Shown here: positions 45,081 through 53,001 of the stretch, piece by piece
Layout: every line of letters begins with the position of its first letter
How positions within the stretch are numbered: position 1 is the stretch's first letter
Notes under the pieces: generated by a model
Told to the model about the DNA's origin: nothing
The model's database searches: none
What the model saw: the letters and a program-made list of their open reading frames with translations, nothing else
Position numbers and translations under genes: made by a program
NCBI RefSeq assembly: GCF_006770265.1
Contig: NZ_CP017194.1
Span: 806,001 to 870,000 of the forward strand
Length of the DNA stretch: 64,000 nucleotides
Reading direction: 5' to 3'
Source of the DNA: Lactococcus carnosus
GTDB lineage: Bacteria; Bacillota; Bacilli; Lactobacillales; Streptococcaceae

Positions 45081-45596
45081 ATGACAGAAATTATAATCAG
45101 AGAAGCAAAAGCTCAGGATGCTGAGAAACTCATTACATTTTTAAATGGTGTTGGTAAGGAATCTCACTTTTTGACACTCGATGATGCTGGCATTTTGATG
45201 ACAACAGAACAAATGGCGACTTATTTAAGTCAAATTTATGAGAAAGACAATAATACCTATTTACTAGCGTTTATAGCAGACAAGCTTGCCGGTGTCATTA
45301 GTTTAACAGCTGATTTTCATGAGCGGGTGAGACATATCGGGGAACTATTTATTGCAGTTGGTAGTGCCTTTCAAGGCTACGGTATTGGTCAGTTATTAAT
45401 GACGGATTTACTTGATGATATAGCAGAAGTAGGGATTATAAAGCGACTAGAACTGCAAGTTCAAAAGCGGAATACAAGAGCAGTTCATCTCTATGAAAAA
45501 TATGGTTTTGAGGTAGAATCAATTAGGAAATATGGTGCTAGAGATGAACATGGCCAATTGATCGATGTATTAGAGATGGTACAATTTTTTGACTAA
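45081..45596 (+). CDS. GNAT family N-acetyltransferase
   Basis: 171 aa. GNAT fold: IIIREAKAQDAEKLITFLNG at the start, the acetyl-CoA loop FQGYGIGQLLMTDLL (Q-x-x-G-x-G), then LELQVQKRNTRAVHLYEKYG. Acetylates a small molecule or protein terminus; target unknown. AAAGGAAG precedes the ATG. It lies between tsaE and the LCP gene, a conserved order in the family. Confidence 0.88.
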   Translation: MTEIIIREAKAQDAEKLITFLNGVGKESHFLTLDDAGILMTTEQMATYLSQIYEKDNNTYLLAFIADKLAGVISLTADFHERVRHIGELFIAVGSAFQGYGIGQLLMTDLLDDIAEVGIIKRLELQVQKRNTRAVHLYEKYGFEVESIRKYGARDEHGQLIDVLEMVQFFD

Positions 45597-45648
45597 CATT
45601 ACATGTTTGTGACAAATAATTCTTTTAAGTTTTGATACCGCTTTTTTT

Positions 45649-45656
45649 GGTAAAAT
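45649..45656 (+). promoter_or_regulatory. Extended -10 of the LytR-type gene
   Basis: TGGTAAAAT (from 45648), six nt before the ATG at 45663; no Shine-Dalgarno. Confidence 0.6.
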
Positions 45657-45662
45657 AGAGGT

Positions 45663-46886
45663 ATGACAGAAATTGATAAAGTACCGCTTAGTAGAAAGCA
45701 TGCCGCAAAGAATCTTGGTGGCAGAAATGGAAAAAATAAGAAACCTAAAATGGCTTTTTGGAAGAAGTTATTACTAACTTTAACCTTAGTTATTTTCTTA
45801 TTTTTGGGTGCGGTTTTTGCCTATAGTGCTATTGTACTTAATAAAACTGAAGATGTTTTTAAATCCACATTTTCAGATCTGGGTTTGAAGTCATCTAAGA
45901 AAGGCGATGGCATTATTAAGGCGACTGAACCTTTGACCGTATTATTAATGGGAGTAGATACTGGGGATGAGGGCCGCTCAGATCCTTGGGCAGGTCAATC
46001 TGATACGATGATTGTCATGACGCTCAACCCTAAAACACATACGACGACGATGGTCTCATTAGAACGAGATATGTTGACGGATATCATAGACAAAAATGGC
46101 AAAACGATTGACACTGCAAAACTAAATGCAGCCTATGCTAACGGTGGCGCTGTGAACGCTGTATCGACGATTCAACAGCAAATTGGGTTGGACATTGATA
46201 AATATGCTTTGATCAACATGAACGGTCTAAAAGAGCTTGTCGATGCTGTTGGAGGTGTTGATGTCAACAATACGCTAGGGGAGACAATTTCGATAGAAGA
46301 AACTGAACCTGATTATAAAGCCACCATCGAACCTGGCAAGCAGCATATTAATGGTGATCAGGCACTTGTTTACTCGAGAATGCGTCATCAAGATCCCGAA
46401 GGAGATATTGGTAGGCAAGCCCGTCAAAGAGAGGTAATCGAACAACTTGTTGGGAAAATTTTAAGTTTAAATTCGATTACAAAGTATGAGAAAATTTTAA
46501 AAGCAATATCTGGTAATATGAAGACCGATTTTGCGGTCACGGGTGGGTCTTTAAAAAGTTTACTCGGCTATAAGGATGCATTTCAGAAGATAAGATCAAT
46601 TAAACTACAGGGTGTAGGAGAAATGATTTCAGATATTTCCTACCAAGTCATGCCAGCAAATAACTTGTTGAGTGTCCAGAATGCCTTGCGCCTATCTATC
46701 GATAAGCCTACAATTGATGCGTTATCGCCAAACATCGTCACCTTTGAAAATTATTATGGCGGCTATTCTACAGATGCGACACAACCAACAGTTACAACAA
46801 CTGTTTCTGGTAAATCAACAGAGACAGTCTTACAAACAGATGGTAGTGAAGGGTCATCTAAAACCTCAACAGCCTCATCTGAATAA
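45663..46886 (+). CDS. LCP family (LytR type) wall-polymer ligase
   Basis: 407 aa. Basic cytoplasmic start, one membrane helix (LLLTLTLVIFLFLGAVFAYS), then a complete LCP domain: VLLMGVDTGDEGRSD, QSDTMIVMTLNP, MVSLERDMLTDI, INMNGLKELVDAVGGVDV, and YSRMRHQDPEGDIGRQARQR with the conserved arginines. A Thr/Ser-rich tail of about 35 residues ends the protein. It should attach teichoic acid or polysaccharide to peptidoglycan. Predicted leaderless. Confidence 0.92.
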   Translation: MTEIDKVPLSRKHAAKNLGGRNGKNKKPKMAFWKKLLLTLTLVIFLFLGAVFAYSAIVLNKTEDVFKSTFSDLGLKSSKKGDGIIKATEPLTVLLMGVDTGDEGRSDPWAGQSDTMIVMTLNPKTHTTTMVSLERDMLTDIIDKNGKTIDTAKLNAAYANGGAVNAVSTIQQQIGLDIDKYALINMNGLKELVDAVGGVDVNNTLGETISIEETEPDYKATIEPGKQHINGDQALVYSRMRHQDPEGDIGRQARQREVIEQLVGKILSLNSITKYEKILKAISGNMKTDFAVTGGSLKSLLGYKDAFQKIRSIKLQGVGEMISDISYQVMPANNLLSVQNALRLSIDKPTIDALSPNIVTFENYYGGYSTDATQPTVTTTVSGKSTETVLQTDGSEGSSKTSTASSE

Positions 46887-46940
46887 AAATCAGATAGTAA
46901 TTTGTATGGCTGGTTGATAAAGATAACACCTATATTCACG

Positions 46941-46968
46941 AAAAAGTTGACTAGTATCAACTTTTTTG
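46941..46968 (+). terminator. Terminator of the LytR-type gene, overlapping the tRNA promoter
   Basis: AAAAAGTTGA / TCAACTTTTTT with a 6-nt loop. The TTGACT -35 of the tRNA promoter lies within its stem and loop. Confidence 0.85.
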
Positions 46969-46975
46969 ATAGAAT
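46947..46975 (+). promoter_or_regulatory. Promoter of tRNA-Arg
   Basis: TTGACT, 17-nt spacer, TAGAAT; 15 nt before the mature tRNA 5' end. Confidence 0.7.
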
Positions 46976-46990
46976 TAAATAGTTGTGTTT

Positions 46991-47064
46991 GGTCTCATAG
47001 CTCAGCTGGATAGAGCATTCGCCTTCTAAGCGAACGGTCGCAGGTTCGAATCCTGCTGGGATCA
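46991..47064 (+). tRNA. tRNA-Arg (anticodon UCU)
   Basis: 74 nt cloverleaf: acceptor GGTCTCA/TGGGATC (two G-T pairs), D arm GCTC/GAGC, anticodon arm TTCGC-CTTCTAA-GCGAA with anticodon TCT, T arm GCAGG-TTCGAAT-CCTGC, discriminator A. The 3' CCA is not encoded. It decodes AGA/AGG. A short transcript with its own promoter and terminator. Confidence 0.96.
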
Positions 47065-47068
47065 TTTA

Positions 47069-47115
47069 AATAAGCTCTAAACCCCAGGTATTGATGGGTT
47101 TAGAGCTTTTCTTGT
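47069..47115 (+). terminator. Terminator after tRNA-Arg
   Basis: AAGCTCTAAACCC / GGGTTTAGAGCTT, 13 bp, then TTCTT. Confidence 0.85.
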
Positions 47116-47251
47116 GCCAAACTTGTGTTAGTTGTTTGATAGACTTAATCGTGATCTATGCAAAATAATAGGTGTCTGTTTAACCGATGGCATCTATCAG
47201 CATAATAGGCTTGAAGTAATAGCAAAATGGTTCTATTAGGTATGGTGATTT

Positions 47252-47259
47252 GGTATACT
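47252..47259 (+). promoter_or_regulatory. Extended -10 of the ECF S-component gene
   Basis: TGGTATACT (from 47251) followed by TATAAAG, the same 13-mer seen before typA and the SRP RNA. The 180 nt before it hold no recognised riboswitch. Confidence 0.6.
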
Positions 47260-47295
47260 TATAAAGTATGAACTAGCTAAAGATAGAGGAGTCCT

Positions 47296-47781
47296 ATGCC
47301 AATAAATAAATTAACTAGACTAGCGATTTTAACAGCCCTTTCTTGTGTACTCAGGTTTAGTATGAGTGCATTGCCAAATGTTAAACCAATCACAGCACTT
47401 TTTTTTGTTATCATGCTGTGCTTTGGTTTAAGTGATGCGATACTGGTCAGTGCATTGACTATGATATTAACTGGTTTGCTAATGGGATTTTCGATTATCA
47501 TCCTTGGGCAAATTGTATCATATGCCATTATTTTAACGATAGCGAGTATATTATGTCGTGTGTTTAGCAACTTAATCATTAGGACAGGGCTAGTCTTTCT
47601 ACTTACCATGCTATATGGTTTCGTGATTTCGATCTTTTCAGCCTATTTATTTGGTGCTAGTTTTTGGCCGTTTTGGCTTGGTGGCTTAACGTTTGATCTG
47701 GCACATGCTATATCGACAGCCTTATTTTTTCCAATTATATTTGGGATATTTAACAGGTTATTAAAGCAAAAGGTCATCTAA
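47296..47781 (+). CDS. ECF transporter S component (substrate unknown)
   Basis: 161 aa, five to six membrane helices. The N-terminus LTRLAILTALSCVLRFSMSA has the small-residue helix that docks with EcfT, and LPNVKPITALFFVIMLCFGL is typical of vitamin S components. It would capture a vitamin or metabolite for the shared EcfAA'T module, which is not in this window. GAGGAG precedes the ATG. No known riboswitch precedes it, so the substrate cannot be inferred. Confidence 0.75.
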   Translation: MPINKLTRLAILTALSCVLRFSMSALPNVKPITALFFVIMLCFGLSDAILVSALTMILTGLLMGFSIIILGQIVSYAIILTIASILCRVFSNLIIRTGLVFLLTMLYGFVISIFSAYLFGASFWPFWLGGLTFDLAHAISTALFFPIIFGIFNRLLKQKVI

Positions 47782-47837
47782 TCATGGTGCTAGCTACATA
47801 GATTTTTTAAAAAATATACCTAATTATATTTAGTATG

Positions 47838-47846
47838 TGATATAAT
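47838..47846 (+). promoter_or_regulatory. Extended -10 of the lipoprotein gene
   Basis: TGATATAAT; a start near 47853 gives a short leader containing AAGGAGATGG. Confidence 0.6.
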
Positions 47847-47874
47847 GAGGAACATATAAGAAGGAGATGGATTA

Positions 47875-48825
47875 GTGAAATTTAAAAAACTAGGGATATT
47901 GTCAGTCGTCGTTGCTGGTGCAGTTGTGCTAACAGCTTGTGGTGCAAAAGATAATAAAGCAACATTTATCAAAGATAATGAGACACTTTCAAAATCAAGT
48001 ACACAAAAATTTGATATGAATTTAGAGAAGCTAAAGGTTACGGCGAGTGGAGAGAAAAAAATGTATGCGCCTATCATTAATGGCTATTTAGCTGATTTTA
48101 AACTATCAGGAGAGTCTAGCACTGATGGTAAAAATTCGTCTGTAACGCTTAAGTTTAACATGCTGGGTCAGAGTATTCCCATTGACATGATTTTAAAGGA
48201 AAAAAATCCATACCTTAAACTGGATACACTTGAGCCCGTTTTAAATCTATATATGCAAACGACTGGTGCTAGTGCCTATTATAATGGGTTAGATATGACG
48301 CCTATTAAGGGAAAATATCTAGATATAAATGCGATAGCTAAAGAAAGCGGTCAAGCTAGTAAGGACGTGACATCGCTAACGCAAGCGCAAACAAAAAAAG
48401 CAACTGAGCAAGCGCTAAATGTATTAGATAAATCAGACTTTAGCAAGGATGGGTCTGCGATTACCTTAACCGTGTCGGGTAAAAACATCGCGAAAGTAAC
48501 TAAAGCCTATATCAATGCACTGCCTAAAGAAACTCAGGCATCATTTGAGGATATGACAAAGCAAAAAGACTTAGATAAAGAGATAGCAGACGTGATTAAG
48601 ACAATCACAATCACGACTGATAGCAAAAAGAAAACATCTCATATGACGATTGCTTTCACCGGTAAAGAAACCGATGGTGTCGGATTGTCTGGTGAAGCAT
48701 CATTAGATATGACGTATTCTGATAAAAAAGTAACGGTCAAAGTACCTGCAAATACTGATGTCATTAAATCGACAGATGAGTTAACAAAAATGATGACTGC
48801 GGCCATGCAGCTTAAGACAAATTAA
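47875..48825 (+). CDS. Secreted lipoprotein, 316 aa, unknown function
   Basis: GTG start at 47875 with AAGGAG upstream. Signal peptide MKFKKLGILSVVVAGAVVL ends in the lipobox LTAC (Cys about 22). The mature part is Lys/Thr-rich with alternating beta strands (VTLKFNMLGQSIPIDMIL, KKTSHMTIAFTGKETDG), reminiscent of LppX/DUF6612-type lipid or ligand binding lipoproteins. I cannot name a family firmly. It is monocistronic and closed by a very strong terminator shared with the mal operon. Confidence 0.8.
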   Translation: MKFKKLGILSVVVAGAVVLTACGAKDNKATFIKDNETLSKSSTQKFDMNLEKLKVTASGEKKMYAPIINGYLADFKLSGESSTDGKNSSVTLKFNMLGQSIPIDMILKEKNPYLKLDTLEPVLNLYMQTTGASAYYNGLDMTPIKGKYLDINAIAKESGQASKDVTSLTQAQTKKATEQALNVLDKSDFSKDGSAITLTVSGKNIAKVTKAYINALPKETQASFEDMTKQKDLDKEIADVIKTITITTDSKKKTSHMTIAFTGKETDGVGLSGEASLDMTYSDKKVTVKVPANTDVIKSTDELTKMMTAAMQLKTN

Positions 48826-48842
48826 GCGCATCGTCATGAATC

Positions 48843-48882
48843 AAAAGCACCCCCTAGATTTTTTATCTAGGGGGTGCTTTTT
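48843..48882. terminator. Strong bidirectional terminator between the lipoprotein gene and malG
   Basis: AAAAGCACCCCCTAGAT / ATCTAGGGGGTGCTTTT, 17 bp perfect with a 5-nt loop. Confidence 0.93.
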
Positions 48883-48901
48883 AATCTCAACTCCTTATAG
48901 G

Positions 48902-49741
48902 CTAGCCTTTTACACCACCCGCTGTAATGCCTTCAACATAGTATTTTTGCATGAAGATAAAGAGGATAGTGATTGGAATGGCAATCAGGACACACCCAGC
49001 AGTAAAGGTCATAAACCAGTTGTTGATTTTGTCAGGTGTGACCATGGTGAACAGACCAATCGCAATCGTATATTTATCAGTTTGGTCACCTAATATGACC
49101 TTGGCAAAGATGAAGTCCATCCAAGGTGCCATAAAGGCCATAAGCGCTGTATAAACGATAATTGGCTTAGATAGGGGCAGTGTGATTTTAAAGAAGATAT
49201 CCGCTCTTGTCGCGCCATCAATCATAGCTGATTCATCCAGTGAATAGGGAATCGTATCAAAGAAGCCTTTTGCGATATAAAACCCCAGTGCAGCCCCTGC
49301 TGAGTAGACAATGACCAATGCAGTCAGTGTTTGATCCAGTCCCATCGATTTTAAGATGTAATAGATGGCGATCATACTCATGAAACCAGGGAACATATTT
49401 AGGACTAATGCAAGCTTTAAGAAGCGATTTCTAAATTTGAACTTGATGCGACTCAGTGAGTAAGCCATTGCGACTGTTATAAAAGTCGATATGATCATAG
49501 TCAATAGGGCAACAACGAAAGTATTAGCAAACCATCTAGCAAAGGGAAAAGAGTCGTTAGTAAATAACTTAGCATAATTAGCAAGTGTAAAGTGTTTGGG
49601 AATAATATAAGGGACAGCCATTGCACCCTCACCACGAAAACTTGTCATTAAAATCCAAAAGATTGGAAATAGCCATACAACAGCTAGAATCGCTAATGTG
49701 ATATAAACTAGCAGTAAATTAATGCGCTTTTGTTTTTTCAT
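48902..49741 (-). CDS. malG: Maltodextrin ABC transporter permease MalG
   Basis: 279 aa, six membrane helices beginning LLLVYITLAILAVVWLFPIF. EAA loop DESAMIDGATRADIFFKITL docks the ATPase. The C-terminus QKYYVEGITAGGVKG is typical of MalG. The start overlaps the malF stop by one nt (TAATG), so translation is coupled. The partner ATPase is not encoded here. Confidence 0.92.
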   Translation of the reverse strand: MKKQKRINLLLVYITLAILAVVWLFPIFWILMTSFRGEGAMAVPYIIPKHFTLANYAKLFTNDSFPFARWFANTFVVALLTMIISTFITVAMAYSLSRIKFKFRNRFLKLALVLNMFPGFMSMIAIYYILKSMGLDQTLTALVIVYSAGAALGFYIAKGFFDTIPYSLDESAMIDGATRADIFFKITLPLSKPIIVYTALMAFMAPWMDFIFAKVILGDQTDKYTIAIGLFTMVTPDKINNWFMTFTAGCVLIAIPITILFIFMQKYYVEGITAGGVKG

Positions 49742-51102
49742 TAGATTACTCCCCCTTCCTTATAAGATTTTGTCCGTGTATAGGCAAGTAAGCTAAAGAC
49801 AGCTGATAGCACAAAGATGATGATACCGATGACAGAAGCAAGGTTATAGTCAGCTGCTGTAACAGTCAACTTATAGAGCCAGGTCACAAGTAAATCAGTT
49901 TCCCCCGCCTGATAGAGTTTTGAACTGACAGGCGCGCCTCCAGTTAATAGGTAGATGACATTGAAGTTATTAATATTACCGATAAACTGTTGGATAAGCG
50001 TTGGTGTCATGATCAACAAAATCTGTGGGAAGGTAATTGATTTGAAAATTTGAAGTTTATTTGCCCCATCAATTTCAGCTGCTTCGATTTGTTCTGCAGG
50101 TAGGTTCATGATGATCCCAGTCGCAATCAGCATCGTCACAGGAATACCAATCCACATGTTAACAAAGATGATTGAAAATTTGGCCCAAAGCCCATCTGAT
50201 AGGAAGGGAAGTGGCTGCGAAATCAAGCCCCATTTCTGAAGGAGCTGGTTGATAGGCCCCCAATCACTGAGTAGATTTTTCATCGTTAGTAGGGAGACAA
50301 ATTGTGGGACAGCCATCGTAATGACAAAGATAGTCCGCCAAACCTTTTTGAATTTTAAACCTTTTGTATTGATTAAAAGCGCCAAAATGATACCGAAAAA
50401 GAAGTTGGTGACGGTTGCTGCAACAGCCCATACTAATGTCCAAGTTAATAAGGGTAAGAAGGTTCCTGCCATACGGCCAGTGAAAATATTGGCAAAGTTT
50501 TCGACCCCAACCCAGCTAAACAGATGTTTAGGCGGGAGATGATTATGGTCATAGTTTGTAAAGGCGATGAGTGTCATGTAAACTAAGGGGAGTATTGTAA
50601 ACAGAACAATACCGATTAATGGAATTGACATCAAGGTCATATGAAAGCGGCCATCTGTAAGTGTCTTGAGGTCTTCTAAAAAAGTAGCAGGTTTAAGATG
50701 TAGTGCTTCCATGGCAAATAGTTTGCGACTTGATTTTAGTCCGCACCAGAAAATGTAGCAATAGACACAGACAAAAATGAGAGATGCTAACCCAAATATC
50801 ATGATGAGCATCGAGTTGTCGCCTTTTATTGCGACCTGTATCTTAATCCCATCTTGTGTAATCGTTTTGATGCCTTGTGTTTGCGTACCAAGTGAGATTA
50901 AGCCACCCAAAGCTGGTATCACCTGAATGACAAAGGTAAGTAGGAAAAGTACCTCAGCAATCAGGAAACTAAATCCTTTGACGAGTTGCTTATGTCGCAA
51001 ATTATTTAACCCACTGAATACAAAGGACAGTTTTGTGACGAGGTCACCTTTTATGAAGACGTCCTTCATCGAATAGTGGTCATCAAGTATTAGGTTGTTC
51101 AT
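49741..51102 (-). CDS. malF: Maltodextrin ABC transporter permease MalF
   Basis: 453 aa, with an N-terminal extension (about residues 1-140, two additional helices and a small outer domain) as in MalF rather than generic CUT1 permeases. The core has six helices and the EAA loop EAAEIDGANKLQIFKSITF. AAGGAGT sits before the ATG. It forms the channel with MalG and receives sugar from MalE, encoded upstream. Confidence 0.92.
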   Translation of the reverse strand: MNNLILDDHYSMKDVFIKGDLVTKLSFVFSGLNNLRHKQLVKGFSFLIAEVLFLLTFVIQVIPALGGLISLGTQTQGIKTITQDGIKIQVAIKGDNSMLIMIFGLASLIFVCVYCYIFWCGLKSSRKLFAMEALHLKPATFLEDLKTLTDGRFHMTLMSIPLIGIVLFTILPLVYMTLIAFTNYDHNHLPPKHLFSWVGVENFANIFTGRMAGTFLPLLTWTLVWAVAATVTNFFFGIILALLINTKGLKFKKVWRTIFVITMAVPQFVSLLTMKNLLSDWGPINQLLQKWGLISQPLPFLSDGLWAKFSIIFVNMWIGIPVTMLIATGIIMNLPAEQIEAAEIDGANKLQIFKSITFPQILLIMTPTLIQQFIGNINNFNVIYLLTGGAPVSSKLYQAGETDLLVTWLYKLTVTAADYNLASVIGIIIFVLSAVFSLLAYTRTKSYKEGGVI

Positions 51103-51190
51103 GCATCATACTCCTTTCTGTTATAGACTGAACGCGTTTAATCTTGTCATAAAATAAGAGGGAAATCCCCCTTATTCAATATTAAGCCGT

Positions 51191-52444
51191 TTATTTTTTA
51201 CCTGAAATATCTTTTACAAGTTGATCAAGTTTTGCTTGGTATTGATCAGCTTTGATTTTACCATTGTAGGTGTCTGAAAGCACTGCTGCAGATGCTGTCC
51301 AAAAGTTTGTCATTTCAGGAATTTTTGGCATGACAACACTATAAGTTGGTTGACTCATCGTTACGACTGACTGTGCAAGCGCATCTGTCTTGACATAGTC
51401 AGCAGCTTGAACTGTTTTAATAGATGGGACAATGTTACGTGATTTATCTTTGAATTGAAGTTCTTGTATCTTTTCACTAGATAGATAATCAGCAAGTTTA
51501 TAGGCAGCAGCTATTTGTTTGGTATTGTTATTAGCAGCAGCTTGGTTGACAGCGTAAAGTTTGACACCAAGAAATGCTTTTTGTTGGACGTCTTGCCCCC
51601 CAATTTTGACTGTAGGATAGACAGCAATACCGAGTTTATCTTTACCAATAGCTTCGGTTGCCTTATCCTTGTCCCAAGGTCCAGACTCAAATGATGCGAT
51701 AGTTCCTGCTGCGAATTTAGATAGGGTATCATCACCAACATTGACAAATCCTTTATTATTTTTTTGGTCAGCAACCCATTGCAGCACATTAATACCAGCT
51801 GCGTTATTCCAGTTGGTGCCATCCACTTTTTCACCATTATCTCCGAAAAGTGTATCGCCAACTGACATGAATAGTGGCGCGATAGCATAGGCGTTGACAG
51901 CATTTAAATTCGCACCAAATGTGGCCTTTGAAGTGATACCTTCATAGGACTTAACATCATCAGCAGATAATTTTTCTTTATTATAATAAAGGATTTGTGA
52001 CTCTATTCCATATGGGAAGGCATACATCTTGCCTTTATATTCAGCACCTGAGATTGCATTCTCAGTATTTTCGCCTTTGATTTTTGTCGCATAGTTATCA
52101 GGTATTTCTTGAATAACACCTGAGTCTACCAGCTGTCCAAGCTGATCATGAGGCATAGAGAAGACATCAGCAGCTTTAGAGGGATCTTTTTTGACATTCT
52201 CTTGTGCTTTTGCATCCTCAGTCTCAATCACATTTACTGATAAAGTAGGATTTTCTTTTTTAAAGTCAGCAAGTACAGTATTGTAAAATTTCTTTGAATC
52301 AGTCGTCACCCAAAGTTTAACAGTTGTTTTACCAGAATCTTTTGAAGTTGTATCACTTTTTTTATCTGATCCACAAGCAGCTAGTGTTAAGATGGCAGCA
52401 CCAAGTGTTGCACTGACTAATAAAGTTCTTTTTAAATGTTTCAT
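51191..52444 (-). CDS. malE: Maltose/maltodextrin-binding lipoprotein MalE
   Basis: 417 aa from the ATG whose complement ends at 52444, with GGAGGACAAC upstream; the in-frame ATG 15 codons earlier has no site. Signal peptide with lipobox LTLAAC (Cys near 20), Ser/Lys/Thr-rich linker, then the SBP fold: VKLWVTTDSKKFYNTVLADF, YGIESQILYYNKEKL, FESGPWDKDKA. First gene of the leftward malEFG operon, under a promoter overlapped by a CcpA/MalR-type operator. Confidence 0.92.
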   Translation of the reverse strand: MKHLKRTLLVSATLGAAILTLAACGSDKKSDTTSKDSGKTTVKLWVTTDSKKFYNTVLADFKKENPTLSVNVIETEDAKAQENVKKDPSKAADVFSMPHDQLGQLVDSGVIQEIPDNYATKIKGENTENAISGAEYKGKMYAFPYGIESQILYYNKEKLSADDVKSYEGITSKATFGANLNAVNAYAIAPLFMSVGDTLFGDNGEKVDGTNWNNAAGINVLQWVADQKNNKGFVNVGDDTLSKFAAGTIASFESGPWDKDKATEAIGKDKLGIAVYPTVKIGGQDVQQKAFLGVKLYAVNQAAANNNTKQIAAAYKLADYLSSEKIQELQFKDKSRNIVPSIKTVQAADYVKTDALAQSVVTMSQPTYSVVMPKIPEMTNFWTASAAVLSDTYNGKIKADQYQAKLDQLVKDISGKK

Positions 52445-52553
52445 GTTGTCCTCCATAAATGGTGAGGTAACAGCTCTAACCCAAGGCATATCATTCTCGG
52501 TATGAGATGTTAAGACTCAATGTTTGCAAAAATCACTTTTCTTTACAAGACCT

Positions 52554-52582
52554 ATTATGCAACCGTTTCCATTAAATGTCAA
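52554..52582 (-). promoter_or_regulatory. malEFG promoter with embedded operator
   Basis: Minus strand TTGACA (52577-52582), 17-nt spacer, CATAAT (52554-52559). The operator ATGCAACCGTTTCCAT (plus strand 52557-52572) fits WTGNAANCGNWNNCW and covers spacer and -10. Confidence 0.85.
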
Positions 52583-52674
52583 GCGGTTTATTAAAAAATT
52601 TTTAAACTATTTTTAAAAAACAGATGAAACGCCTTATATTAAGCCAGTTCATAAGCGCTTTATTTATTTAATTT

Positions 52675-52689
52675 AAGCAAGCGATTTCT
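52675..52689. promoter_or_regulatory. Additional cre-like site in the mal intergenic region
   Basis: AAGCAAGCGATTTCT matches 14 of 15 positions of WTGNAANCGNWNNCW. It lies between the divergent promoters; the rest of 52445-53001 is AT-rich with no ORF. Confidence 0.45.
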
Positions 52690-52916
52690 TTTTATCTGTA
52701 ATATCTTAGAAAAAATGGTCGTGTAATCAGAGTTTATTCTATATTGTACTGATAATTTCTGGTAAAAATCAATAAAAATAGTAAACGCTAATCGTAAGAT
52801 GAGAAAAAAATAGCTTATATTTTCTTAAGTAGCGATTAATCAGTTTAAAATAGCTAGGTAAGAGCTTCTTTGATACAGCAATTATTGCTATTTTATATAA
52901 ATTTTACAAAAATACG

Positions 52917-52954
52917 ATGCAAGCGATTGCATTATTTGATATTTGTGCTAGAAT
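52917..52954 (+). promoter_or_regulatory. Operator and promoter of the cyclomaltodextrinase gene
   Basis: ATGCAAGCGATTGCAT (52917-52932), a CcpA/MalR-type palindrome, overlaps the -35 TTGCAT (52927-52932); 16-nt spacer; TGCTAGAAT with hexamer 52949-52954. Confidence 0.75.
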
Positions 52955-52968
52955 AGAGTTGTATTATT

Positions 52969-52984
52969 ATGAAAACGATTACAT
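52969..52984 (+). promoter_or_regulatory. Second operator of the cyclomaltodextrinase gene
   Basis: ATGAAAACGATTACAT, centred 52 bp (five turns) after the first. TGAAAACGATTAC recurs at 54895-54907 before the maltose phosphorylase gene. Confidence 0.7.
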
Positions 52985-53001
52985 GTTTAGTGGAGGAAGT
53001 T

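Noticed and set aside
47110-47250. Possible riboswitch before the ECF S-component gene
   Set aside because: No thiamin, cobalamin, preQ1 or other known core motif could be read; only scattered short pairings.
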